Below, in pieces: positions 1 to 6,196 of a stretch of DNA of 16,564 nucleotides. The DNA is from Humitalea sp038323655. Its GTDB lineage: Bacteria; Pseudomonadota; Alphaproteobacteria; Acetobacterales; Acetobacteraceae. The stretch's first letter is position 1. The number at the start of each line of letters is the position of its first letter. Made by a program: the position numbers and the translations under genes. The stretch spans positions 1-16,564 of the forward strand of contig JBBQHE010000089.1 in assembly GCA_038323655.1 (NCBI GenBank), written 5' to 3'. The notes under the pieces are model-generated. The model saw only the letters and a list, made by a program, of their open reading frames with translations, was not told the origin of the DNA and did no database searches.

Positions 1-50
1 ACCGCAGCCAGTGCGCGTAACCGAAGGTCCAATGACAGCGCTCTCGACAT
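1..50 (-). CDS. IS630-family transposase, N-terminal 16 residues only, cut by window edge
   Basis: An ATG at 50-48 on the minus strand opens a frame reading MSRALSLDLRLRALAAV up to the window edge. This resembles the usual start of IS630-family OrfA proteins (M-S/A-x-A-x-S-x-D-L-R-x-R). A purine-rich stretch (GGCAGAG) lies just upstream. The rest of the gene is outside the window, so intactness cannot be judged. It sits about 70 bases downstream of the broken CobW-type gene and may have contributed to the loss of that gene's 3' end. The call rests on only about 16 residues and is tentative. Confidence 0.45.
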   Translation of the reverse strand, partial: MSRALSLDLRLRALAA

Positions 51-121
51 CTCTGCCGGCCCCCGCCCGGCAGATAGCTTGAATCAGAAACCGGCCATCT
101 CGGGAATCCCCAGCGATTCAT

Positions 122-730
122 TCAGCAGGGATGCCGCTCTAGCGGTACCTGCCCACGCACCGCAGCGATGACGCGCAAGCGCTGATAAGTCTGCTCGATC
201 CAATCGCGCACCAGGCGCATCTGTTCGGGCCCGACAAGATCGACCTTGTTCAGCACCACCATGTCGGCGCAGGCGATCTGAAGCATCTTAAGCCGCATGA
301 CAGCCGGTTGCTCCTGATATGCAGATATTTGTTCGGCATCGACAACGCAGGTGATGCTGTCAAGGCGGATGCGGTCGCGCAACGCTTCGTCGTTGAAGGT
401 CACCATGATACCGGCGGGGTCGGCGACGCCGCTGGCCTCGAGAATGACGTAGTTCACCGGGTCGGCGCGTGCGAGCAGCTATTGCACCGCCGCGGTCAGG
501 TCGTCGCGGATCTGGCAACAAACACAGCCATTCGATAGGCTGATCGTGCCTTCGTCGACGCCAACCAACAGCTCGGCGTCGATGTTGATGGCGCCGAAAT
601 CGTTCACCAGCACGCCGACCTTTAACCCGTGATTGCCGTTCAGAAACTGGTTCAACAGCGTCGTCTTCCCCGCGCCTAGGAAGCCCGTGAGGATTGTGAG
701 CGGCACTGCAGTGTGACGGAGAGTTGCCAT
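122..730 (-). pseudogene. COG0523/CobW-type (G3E) metal-associated GTPase, interrupted by an amber codon and truncated
   Basis: These GTPases act as metallochaperones or metal-insertion factors, often for zinc or cobalt. The frame starts at ATG 730 and shows a Walker A motif (residues 16-24, GFLGAGKTT), the family C-x-C-C metal site (C69-V-C-C72), the EASG switch motif and the NKVD guanine-specificity motif. Codon 84 (481-479) is TAG, and the same frame resumes immediately with LLARADP...ILEASGVADPAGI, so one CAG-to-TAG transition would explain the break. The frame then ends after VPLERHPC at about 203 codons, so the C-terminal domain of usual members (roughly 300-400 residues) is missing. 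A coding-looking tail in another frame (about 124-91, ending IPEMAGF then TGA) hints at a frameshift or deletion join. Neighbours are IS remnants on both sides. It is probably a pseudogene; the fragments might still be made separately, the second from GTG at 457. Confidence 0.8.
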
Positions 731-760
731 GCCTAATATTCCATTACCACATGTGGAACG
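731..760 (-). promoter_or_regulatory. AT-rich upstream region of the CobW-type gene with inverted repeats; possible regulator site
   Basis: Just upstream of the GTPase start there is a locally AT-rich stretch containing TAAT-N5-ATTA (734-746) and a perfect 10-bp palindrome CCACATGTGG (747-756). COG0523 GTPase genes are often controlled by the zinc repressor Zur through AT-rich inverted repeats near the start codon. The match here is partial, so a Zur operator is only a possibility. No convincing -35/-10 pair was identified. Confidence 0.25.
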
Positions 761-828
761 TCGACCCCCGAAGCGCTGCGATGAGTGAGACCCGGTCTAG
801 ATATTACGGGTCCTCTGCCAACAAGTCA

Positions 829-1109
829 GCCGCGGTTCCAGCCGCGGATCAGCCCGTGCCGGCGGTCGATCGAGACATGGTTCTTGTAGCCAAGGGCCGG
901 CACCGCGAGATCCACTTGCGGCGTCCCATCCTCGCGCTGCCTTCCCTTGCTGAACTTCACCATCCAGCGCGCATCGCGATCCTTCTGACGCGGCTGGGCG
1001 GGCTTCTCCGCCCAACCTGCGGGGATCTCGCCAGCCTTGAGCGCCGCGCGCTCGGCCTCGGTATTGCGCTGCTTGGGCGCTGCCACGATCGTCGCATCCA
1101 CGACCTGTC
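829..1109 (-). pseudogene. IS5-family transposase, internal fragment
   Basis: The minus-strand frame from about 1109 reads QVVDATIVAAPKQRNTEAER...AGWAEKP...DRDARWMVKFSK...VDLAVPALGYKNHVSIDRRHGLIRGW and then hits a stop at 826. This is the central DDE region of an IS5-type transposase: VDAT carries the first catalytic aspartate and the GYKNHVSID segment is typical. Both ends are missing. The 5' side stops exactly where the IS3-family terminal repeat begins (1110), and the 3' side loses similarity at about 830. No other part of the IS5 gene was found beyond the IS3 element, so a simple insertion into an intact copy is not supported; deletion followed or accompanied it. Non-functional. Confidence 0.8.
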
Positions 1110-1110
1110 T

Positions 1111-1137
1111 GGACTTGCCCCGCTTTTATGGAGAGGC
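1111..1137 (+). repeat. Terminal inverted repeat of the IS3-family element (orfB side)
   Basis: The tip GGACTTGCC and the inner block TGGAGAGG match, in inverse orientation, the repeat at 1861-1888. It borders the IS5 transposase fragment on its outer side. Confidence 0.6.
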
Positions 1138-1143
1138 ATTGGG

Positions 1144-1546
1144 TCAGCCAGCGGCCATTCTCTCGAACTGCGCGGGGCTAGAGAAGTCGAGCGCGAAATG
1201 GTCGCGGATGGGGTTGTAGAAGCCGTCGATGTAGCGGCCGACGGCGGCCGCGGCGTCGGCGCGTGTTTCGAAGGCGGTGCGTCAGACGAGCTCTGACTTC
1301 AGCGTCTTGAAGAACGTCTCGACCATCATCGCGCAGTTCGCGCGTCATGCGCGGGCTGCCATAGGTGCCGTTCGACAGGGCGAAGGCCGACCGGACATGC
1401 ACCAGCAGCACCATGTCCTGGTGCTGACGGCGGCAGGCGGGGCGGCCCTTCTAGGCGAAGTAGCCGCTCTGGCTGACACCAAGGACGCGGCACAGGCGGT
1501 GCACGGGGAACTCCTTCTTCGCCTCGTCGACAAGCTTGAAGCTCAC
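1144..1546 (-). pseudogene. IS3-family orfB (integrase-like transposase), deleted and with stop codons
   Basis: The frame begins around GTG 1546 in the -1 phase relative to orfA, as expected for OrfAB made by programmed -1 frameshifting. The N-terminal part reads VSFKLVDEAKKEFPVHRLCR, then VLGVSQSGYFA, a TAG at 1453-1451 where a tryptophan is usual, then VHVRSAFALSNGTYGSPRMTREL. At about 1325-1335 the sequence jumps to the C-terminal part in another frame: VETFFKTLKSELV, a TGA at 1284-1282 (again in place of Trp), RTAFETRADAAAAVGRYIDG and DFSSPAQFERMAAG before the natural stop at 1146-1144. Most of the rve-type DDE catalytic core lies in the missing segment. Non-functional. Confidence 0.82.
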
Positions 1547-1836
1547 CGACTTCTCTCCCGGGCGAAAATAACGGTGGCCCGCTTCAGGATGTCCCGCTCG
1601 TGCCGGAGGATCTCGTTCTCCCTTCGCAGCCGCTTCAACTCCGTCGCCATGTCAGGCGGCGCCAACCCGACTGGTGCGTCCGCCGCTCGGTCCCGGCTGC
1701 GGCCGATCCAGCGGGCCAATGTCGATAGCCCGATCCCGAGATCCTCCGCGATCTCCCGCTGAGTCCGGCCGCTCGTCCGAACCAGGCGCACCGCCTCGTC
1801 CTCAAATTCCTTCGTAAACCGTCGCTGCTGCTGCAT
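1543..1836 (-). CDS. IS3-family OrfA, helix-turn-helix transposase subunit, intact
   Basis: A complete 97-residue frame starts MQQQRRFTKEFEDEAVRLVR. It has the HTH_Tnp_1 helix-turn-helix (about residues 5-55, with TQREIAEDLGIGLSTLARWI) followed by a leucine-zipper-like coiled coil (ELKRLRRENEILRHERDILKRA) of the kind used for multimerisation. In IS3 elements OrfA binds the terminal repeats and, when made alone, represses transposition. Its stop (TGA 1545-1543) overlaps the start of the orfB frame. The A-rich slippery heptamer usual at this junction is not obvious. With orfB destroyed, this gene could at most act as a DNA-binding inhibitor of related copies. Confidence 0.85.
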   Translation of the reverse strand: MQQQRRFTKEFEDEAVRLVRTSGRTQREIAEDLGIGLSTLARWIGRSRDRAADAPVGLAPPDMATELKRLRRENEILRHERDILKRATVIFARERSR

Positions 1837-1860
1837 GAGGGTCCTCTTGCATCATCGGGA

Positions 1861-1888
1861 CCTCTCCACTTTTCCCAAAGCAAGTCGA
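1861..1888 (-). repeat. Terminal inverted repeat of the IS3-family element (orfA side)
   Basis: On the minus strand the tip reads TCGACTTGC and the inner block TGGAGAGG, matching the repeat at 1110-1137 with one base of length difference between the two conserved blocks. It lies upstream of orfA. Confidence 0.6.
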
Positions 1889-1890
1889 TC

Positions 1891-2035
1891 CGGCCGTTTA
1901 AGAGGGCGACACCGCCGGATATCACCGTTGAAGGGCACCTGGGCCAAATGCTGGCTGCCGCGCAGCCCGATCTGCCGGCCAGCACCATCGCCGCAATCGC
2001 CAGCGCGGTCGAACTGCCGGTACAGGAAGGACAGG
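1891..2035 (+). other. Coding-like plus-strand fragment of unknown origin between the IS scar and the operon end
   Basis: The plus-strand frame through ATG 1948 reads like real protein (DITVEGHLGQMLAAAQPD, then STIAAIASAVELPVQ) with mostly G or C at third codon positions. It has no start of its own: upstream it is cut by the IS3 repeat at 1888. Downstream it runs on into the antisense of the binding-protein gene without a nearby stop. It could be the remnant of a gene whose 5' part was removed with the IS event. I do not recognise the family, and chance open frames are common at this GC content. Confidence 0.25.
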
Positions 2036-2078
2036 GGGGCGAAGCCCTCTCCAGGCCAGGGACCGAGCCCCCCGGCTC
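2034..2078 (-). terminator. Back-to-back hairpins at the 3' end of the transport operon, candidate terminator
   Basis: On the minus strand a GAGCC-4-GGCTC hairpin (2065-2078) overlaps the stop codon of the binding-protein gene. It is followed by a GGGC-TTC-GCCC hairpin with a short extension (2034-2049). There is no T-run, so this is a weak candidate for intrinsic or Rho-assisted termination. Confidence 0.35.
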
Positions 2079-3093
2079 AGCGGATCGGCGGCGCGTACAT
2101 CAGCCCGCCGTTGGTCCAGAGCGCGTTCACCCCCCGCGGCAACTGGCTCGGGCTGTTCGGGCCGACGTTACGATCAAAGATTTCGCCATAATTTCCGACC
2201 GCGCGGATGGCGTTGTAGGCCCAGCGCCGGTCCAGCCCCATCATCGGCCCGTGGTCTCCCGCTACCCCCAGCAGCCGCCGGACAGAAGGATTTTCGCTGC
2301 GCAGCATCGCCTCGGCATTGGCTTGCGTGACGCCCAGTTCCTCGGCCTCGATCAGGGCAAAGACGGTCCAGCGCACGATGTCGAACCACTGGTCGTCACC
2401 GTGGCGCACGGCCGGCGCGAGCGGTTCCTTGCTGATGACATCGGGCAGGATGATGTGGTCGTCGGGGCGTTGCAGCGTGGTCCGCACCCCGGTCAACTGG
2501 CTGATGTCCGTCGTGAAGGCATCGCAGCGGCCGGAACCGTAGGCGAGTTGGGTCTCGGTATTGTTCTCGAAGACCAGCGGGCGGATGGCGACGCGGGCGA
2601 CGCGCGCCCAGTCGGCCAGGTTGAGTTCGCTGGTGGAGCCGGCGGTGACGCAGATGGTCGCGCCGTCCAGTTGCGCGGCGCGGGCGACATTGGCCGATTT
2701 GCGGACGAGAAACCCCTGGCCGTCATAGAAATTGACCGCGGTAAAATTCAGCCCGTTTGCGGTATCGCGCGCATGGGTCCAGGTCGTGGTGCGCGCCAGC
2801 ACATCGATCTGCCCGGCCTGAAGGGCAGACATGCGGGTGGTGGAGGTCAGCACCGTCCAGCGCACCCGCTCCCCATCGCCCAGCACGGCTGCGGCGATGG
2901 CCCGGCAGGTATCGGCATCCAGGCCCCGATAGATACCCCGGCTGTCCATGATGCCGAAGCCGGGCGACCCCGGATGGGCGCCGCAGTCCAGCGTGTTTTT
3001 TGCGCGTACGGCGGCCAGGGTCGGGCCGGCGGTGACGGTCTGGGCGGCGGCGGGCAGGGCGAGCAGCAGCAGGCCCAGGGTCAGGCGGATCAT
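2077..3093 (-). CDS. AapJ-like periplasmic amino-acid-binding protein (ABC-type SBP family 3) in a TRAP operon
   Basis: This 338-residue secreted protein has a Sec signal peptide (residues 1 to about 17, cleavage near AAA-Q). Its mature region matches the general L-amino-acid-binding protein AapJ along its whole length: LDCGAHPGSPGFG, YRGLDADTCRAIAAAVLGD, SALQAGQIDVLARTTTWT, SELNLADWARV, SKEPLAPAVRHGDDQWFDIV, VGNYGEIFDRNVGPN and the terminal GGLMYAPPIR. AapJ normally delivers amino acids to the AapQMP ABC transporter. Here no permease or ATPase gene follows; the next feature downstream is a hairpin and then the IS3 scar. Its ATG overlaps the TGA of the upstream TRAP permease (ATGA), with GAAGGAG in front, so the two are translationally coupled. 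Family assignment is strong. The physiological partner is unknown: a distant ABC complex, a lost downstream ABC gene set, or an unusual role with TRAP. Confidence 0.9.
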   Translation of the reverse strand: MIRLTLGLLLLALPAAAQTVTAGPTLAAVRAKNTLDCGAHPGSPGFGIMDSRGIYRGLDADTCRAIAAAVLGDGERVRWTVLTSTTRMSALQAGQIDVLARTTTWTHARDTANGLNFTAVNFYDGQGFLVRKSANVARAAQLDGATICVTAGSTSELNLADWARVARVAIRPLVFENNTETQLAYGSGRCDAFTTDISQLTGVRTTLQRPDDHIILPDVISKEPLAPAVRHGDDQWFDIVRWTVFALIEAEELGVTQANAEAMLRSENPSVRRLLGVAGDHGPMMGLDRRWAYNAIRAVGNYGEIFDRNVGPNSPSQLPRGVNALWTNGGLMYAPPIR

Positions 3094-4973
3094 GCGGGGG
3101 CACTCCTTCGGGGGGCGAAGCGTTGCAGGGCCAGGGCCAGGGCAAGCCCACCGACCGCGACTATCAGCCGCCCCTCATCGGGCAAGGCGTGGTAGAAAAC
3201 GGCGACAAGCCCCGCACCGCCCAGCGCCATCCTCAGCACCGGCCCCATGGGCTTGAGCAAAAACCCTGCCCAGGCGGCGGTCACCATGGTCAGGGCCGCC
3301 ATCTGCGTCGTGGTCGCGGCCAGGATGGTCCACAAGCTGCCCTGGCCCATGATCCCGGGGTCGTAGATGAAGGCAAAGCCCACAGTGAAGCCGGCGATGC
3401 CGAAGCGGGTCGCATGCAGGCTGGTGATGGTGGGGCCCGATTTGGCGATGGCGCTGGCGGCAAAAGCCGCCGCCGCCACGGGGGGCGAGGCATCGGCCAG
3501 CACCGCGAAGTAGAAGATGAACAAATGGGCAGCCAGCATCGGCACGCCCATGTCCATCAACTGCGGCACGCCGATGGCGGCGGCGATGATATAGGACGGT
3601 GTGGTCGGTATCCCCATACCCAGCACCAGCACGGTGAAAGCCAGCAGCATCAGGAGCAGCGGCAACGATCCGCCCGCCAGGCCCTTGATGATGCCGCCGA
3701 AGGCCACGACCATGCCGGTCGCGGTCAGGCAACTGACGACGATGCCCGCGCCCGCGATGGTCACGGCCAGTGGCGCCATGGTCAGCCCGGCATTGACGAA
3801 GGCGTCGAAGACTTGCCGCGGCCCCATGCGGGTTCGCTTCCGCAGCACGGCCACGCCCACCATCGCGACGCAGGCCCAGAAGGCCGAGTAGTTGCCGGAC
3901 CAGCGTTCGCTCATCAGCCAGACCAGCACGCCGATCGGGATGACCAGGTGGGCATCGGCCAGGACTTCGCGCCAAGGTGGGATTTCTTCGGCCGTCATGG
4001 GCCGCATGCCGAGTTTCTTGGCCTCGAAATGTACGGCCGAAAGGATGCCGTAATAGTACAGCACGGCGCCGATGGCGGCGGCGGCGACGATCTGGCTGTA
4101 GGGAATGTTGGTGATCTCGGCCATCACGAAGGCAGCCGCCCCCATCACGGGCGGCATCAGCGCGCCGCCGCCCGAGGCCGCGGCCTCGATCCCGCCCGCG
4201 ACGGCGGGCTTGTAGCCGATGCGGATCATGAGCGGGATGGTCATGGCGCCGGTGGTGATGACGTTGGAGACAGACGATCCGCTCATCGTTCCGAACAGGC
4301 CGGAGGTGACGACTGCGACCTTGGCAGGCCCCCCGGCATAGCGCCCGGCGGCGGCGGCGCCGAGGTTGGTGAACAGCCGCCCCGTGCCGGAGGCCTGCAT
4401 GAAGGCACCGAACAGGATGAAGACCGCGATGGTGGTCGCGACAATGCCGGTCAGCGGGCCATAGACCCCGCCCGCGGTGGGCACGAGCCAGGCGCTCTCC
4501 ACGATCTCGGCCCAGGTGAAGGTGCGGGTGTTCAGCACACCCGGCAGATACGGGCCGGCCAGCATGTAGCCCAGGCAGATGATGATCATCCAGGCCAGGC
4601 CCGGTTCCACCGCACGGCGTGTCGCCTCCAGCAGCGTTACGATCGCGGTGATGCCGAGCACCATGTACATCGGCCCGAAGGGATCAACGTACTCCATGCG
4701 GTCGGAGACGACGTCCCAGTTCCACATGACCCAGGCATGGGGGGCGGCGGCGACCACCGCCCAGACCCAGTCGAGCAGGGTCGGGCGGTCCCGGCGGGAC
4801 GACTTCAGTGCCGGCCAAAGCAGGAAGCACAGGGGCACGAAGGCGGTCAGGTGGAAGCCGCGCATGCCGATGGGCTCGGGGAAACCAAAACCCCCGAAAT
4901 ACAGATGCACCGAAGCCGCCGCCGCCGCCCAACCGAAGACGAGCAGCCGCAGCGGGCCCGAGAGGTCGCGCAT
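3090..4973 (-). CDS. TRAP transporter fused permease (DctQM-type, TAXI class)
   Basis: This 627-residue inner-membrane protein has many hydrophobic segments. The N-terminal roughly 150 residues correspond to the small 4-helix (DctQ-like) part, and the following roughly 430 residues to the large DctM-like transport part, as in TRAP fused permeases that pair with TAXI binding proteins. Recognisable blocks are GLFGTMSGSSVSNVITTGAM, AAASGGGALMPPVMGAAAF, the MGIPTTPSYIIAAAIGVPQL loop and DASPPVAAAAFAAS. TRAP systems import solutes, often carboxylates, with a sodium gradient rather than ATP. The ATG (4973-4971) overlaps the TGA of the upstream TAXI gene as TGATG, and its own TGA overlaps the ATG of the AapJ-like gene, so all three are read as one unit. 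The substrate cannot be read from sequence. Confidence 0.93.
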   Translation of the reverse strand: MRDLSGPLRLLVFGWAAAAASVHLYFGGFGFPEPIGMRGFHLTAFVPLCFLLWPALKSSRRDRPTLLDWVWAVVAAAPHAWVMWNWDVVSDRMEYVDPFGPMYMVLGITAIVTLLEATRRAVEPGLAWMIIICLGYMLAGPYLPGVLNTRTFTWAEIVESAWLVPTAGGVYGPLTGIVATTIAVFILFGAFMQASGTGRLFTNLGAAAAGRYAGGPAKVAVVTSGLFGTMSGSSVSNVITTGAMTIPLMIRIGYKPAVAGGIEAAASGGGALMPPVMGAAAFVMAEITNIPYSQIVAAAAIGAVLYYYGILSAVHFEAKKLGMRPMTAEEIPPWREVLADAHLVIPIGVLVWLMSERWSGNYSAFWACVAMVGVAVLRKRTRMGPRQVFDAFVNAGLTMAPLAVTIAGAGIVVSCLTATGMVVAFGGIIKGLAGGSLPLLLMLLAFTVLVLGMGIPTTPSYIIAAAIGVPQLMDMGVPMLAAHLFIFYFAVLADASPPVAAAAFAASAIAKSGPTITSLHATRFGIAGFTVGFAFIYDPGIMGQGSLWTILAATTTQMAALTMVTAAWAGFLLKPMGPVLRMALGGAGLVAVFYHALPDEGRLIVAVGGLALALALQRFAPRRSAPA

Positions 4974-5962
4974 CAGGCGGTCGGCATCGCCCCCGCGGCG
5001 CGGAAGGCCGCGGCCGCCCCCGGGGCCAGCGGCACGCCGGGGTAGCGCCAGGCGATGGCGGGATCGAAGGCCGCCATGCTGGCGTGGATCGCCGACATGC
5101 GCGCGCCCTTGGCGCGGATCAGCGTCTTGGTGATGGCCTCGACGATCGGGGCGGGCACGCCTTCATTGACCAGGATGACGCTGTCCATCGCCGTCACCTT
5201 CAGCGCCTCGGGCTGCAGCCCGAGGTAGCTGTTGGCGGGCAGGTCAGCCTGGGTATAGGCAAACTGAGAAATCAGATGCGCCCGGATGTCGTCGGGGAAA
5301 CCCACCAGGCGGCCGGTGCGGCGCCCTTGGGCGATTTCGGTCAGGATCGCGGCGGGGCGAGCCAGAGCGACGTAAAGGTAGTCGATCTGGCCATCGATGA
5401 AGGCGGCCGAGATGTCGGCATAGGAGCCGTTCAGATACCGCCCGCCGCCGGACCGGATAGCATCGGGGCTGGTGCCGAGGAAGCGCAAGATGCGCTGCAT
5501 CGTCATCTCATCGGTGCTGGACCGCTGCGGCGTGCCGATCTTCAGGCCGCGCTGGGTCAGGATGGCGCGCATGTCCTCCGGCCCACCATCGGCGCGGCGC
5601 AGCAGGTAATGGTCGGTCGGCGAATAGCCGGTGCCGAGGCTGCGCAGCTTGTCGTGGACGAAGGTATAGGGTTCCTCGCCCTTGGCCGCGTTTGCCGCGA
5701 AGGCATCGATGCCCCAGCCGATCTGGCTCTGGCCGTTGTTGATGCGGGTGGCGTTGGCGAGACCCCCGCCCGGGACGACGCGGATGCGGATCTGCGGGTT
5801 TTCCTCCTGGATCAGCGTCGCGAGGCCGGCGGCCATGGTGTACCAGCCGCCGCCGAGCGACCCCGCAACCCATTCCAGCGTCTGCTGCGCCTGGGCGGTG
5901 CGGATGAAGGGAAGGGCGAGGGCGGAGCCGGCGAGGATCGCGCGGCGGGTCGGCTGGGTCAT
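4973..5962 (-). CDS. TAXI-family TRAP transporter solute-binding protein
   Basis: A periplasmic binding protein of about 329 residues. The start is placed at ATG 5962 (MTQPTRRAILAG) because GAGG lies 7 bases upstream; GTG 5977 and ATG 5974 are in frame but lack a ribosome binding site. The leader has a twin-arginine-like TRRAIL motif, a hydrophobic stretch and AQA-Q, so export by Tat or Sec is plausible. The mature part begins LEWVAGSLGGGWYTMAAGLA and has the TAXI pattern of a glycine-rich ligand loop followed by VPGGGLANATRINNGQSQIG. Family members bind small solutes such as dicarboxylates or glutamate/glutamine and deliver them to the fused permease encoded directly downstream with a one-base overlap. 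Confidence 0.92.
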   Translation of the reverse strand: MTQPTRRAILAGSALALPFIRTAQAQQTLEWVAGSLGGGWYTMAAGLATLIQEENPQIRIRVVPGGGLANATRINNGQSQIGWGIDAFAANAAKGEEPYTFVHDKLRSLGTGYSPTDHYLLRRADGGPEDMRAILTQRGLKIGTPQRSSTDEMTMQRILRFLGTSPDAIRSGGGRYLNGSYADISAAFIDGQIDYLYVALARPAAILTEIAQGRRTGRLVGFPDDIRAHLISQFAYTQADLPANSYLGLQPEALKVTAMDSVILVNEGVPAPIVEAITKTLIRAKGARMSAIHASMAAFDPAIAWRYPGVPLAPGAAAAFRAAGAMPTA

Positions 5963-6196
5963 TGGGGGCCTCATCACGGTTCGGGTGGCGGATGATGGGC
6001 GCCTGTCGGCGGCGGCGGCAAGACGCGTTTATGCACCGTCCTGCTGGCCCGAGCCCACGGATGGCGCGTTTTTCCCAGCTGACAAGCGACAGCGCTGCCA
6101 AACCGAGCGGGCTCTACCTGCCCACCTCGCCTTCAGCCAAAGCAGGCGCGCCCGGTTGACCCCGCCGCCCACGGACGGCAAGCCTGCGATCAGGTC
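5963..6196. other. Divergent intergenic region between the TAXI operon and the yeiH-like gene
   Basis: About 230 bases that must hold the promoters for both divergent units. I see no confident -35/-10 pair, operator or RNA on either strand. A run of GGC repeats (about 6016-6028) and a CATAAA-like hexamer on the minus strand near 6030 are the only notable points. Confidence 0.4.

Larger units (their letters stand above)
1110..1888 (-). mobile_element. IS3-family insertion sequence, internally deleted (about 780 bp)
   Basis: The element carries orfA and orfB on the minus strand. Its ends form imperfect inverted repeats: the left end at 1110-1137 and the right end at 1861-1888 (read on the minus strand) share GACTTGC near the tip and TGGAGAGG further in. 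IS3-family elements of this layout are usually about 1.2-1.3 kb. Here about 0.45-0.5 kb of the orfB core is gone, and orfB also has two in-frame stops. No matching target duplication is visible next to the two ends. The copy cannot make a functional OrfAB transposase. It might still be moved by a full-length relative acting on the retained ends, because orfA and both repeats survive. Confidence 0.78.

Noticed and set aside
122..457. A separate short GTPase gene starting at GTG 457
   Set aside because: It is in frame with the upstream part across one TAG and lacks the Walker A motif, so it is better read as the second half of one broken gene.
784..813. GACCC/GGGTC inverted pair near the CobW-type gene as an IS end
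   Set aside because: The arms are only five bases and no partner repeat was found at the other side of the IS5 fragment.
1948..3195. A 415-codon plus-strand frame covering the AapJ-like gene
   Set aside because: Beyond about 2035 it is only the antisense of the binding-protein gene; just the first 40-50 codons look coding-like and are reported separately.
3123..5045. A 640-codon plus-strand open frame opposite the TRAP permease
   Set aside because: It is the antisense of a clear TRAP permease. Its translation is low-complexity (Gly, His, Asp, Arg, Gln) and lacks domains, as expected from GC-rich complementary reading.
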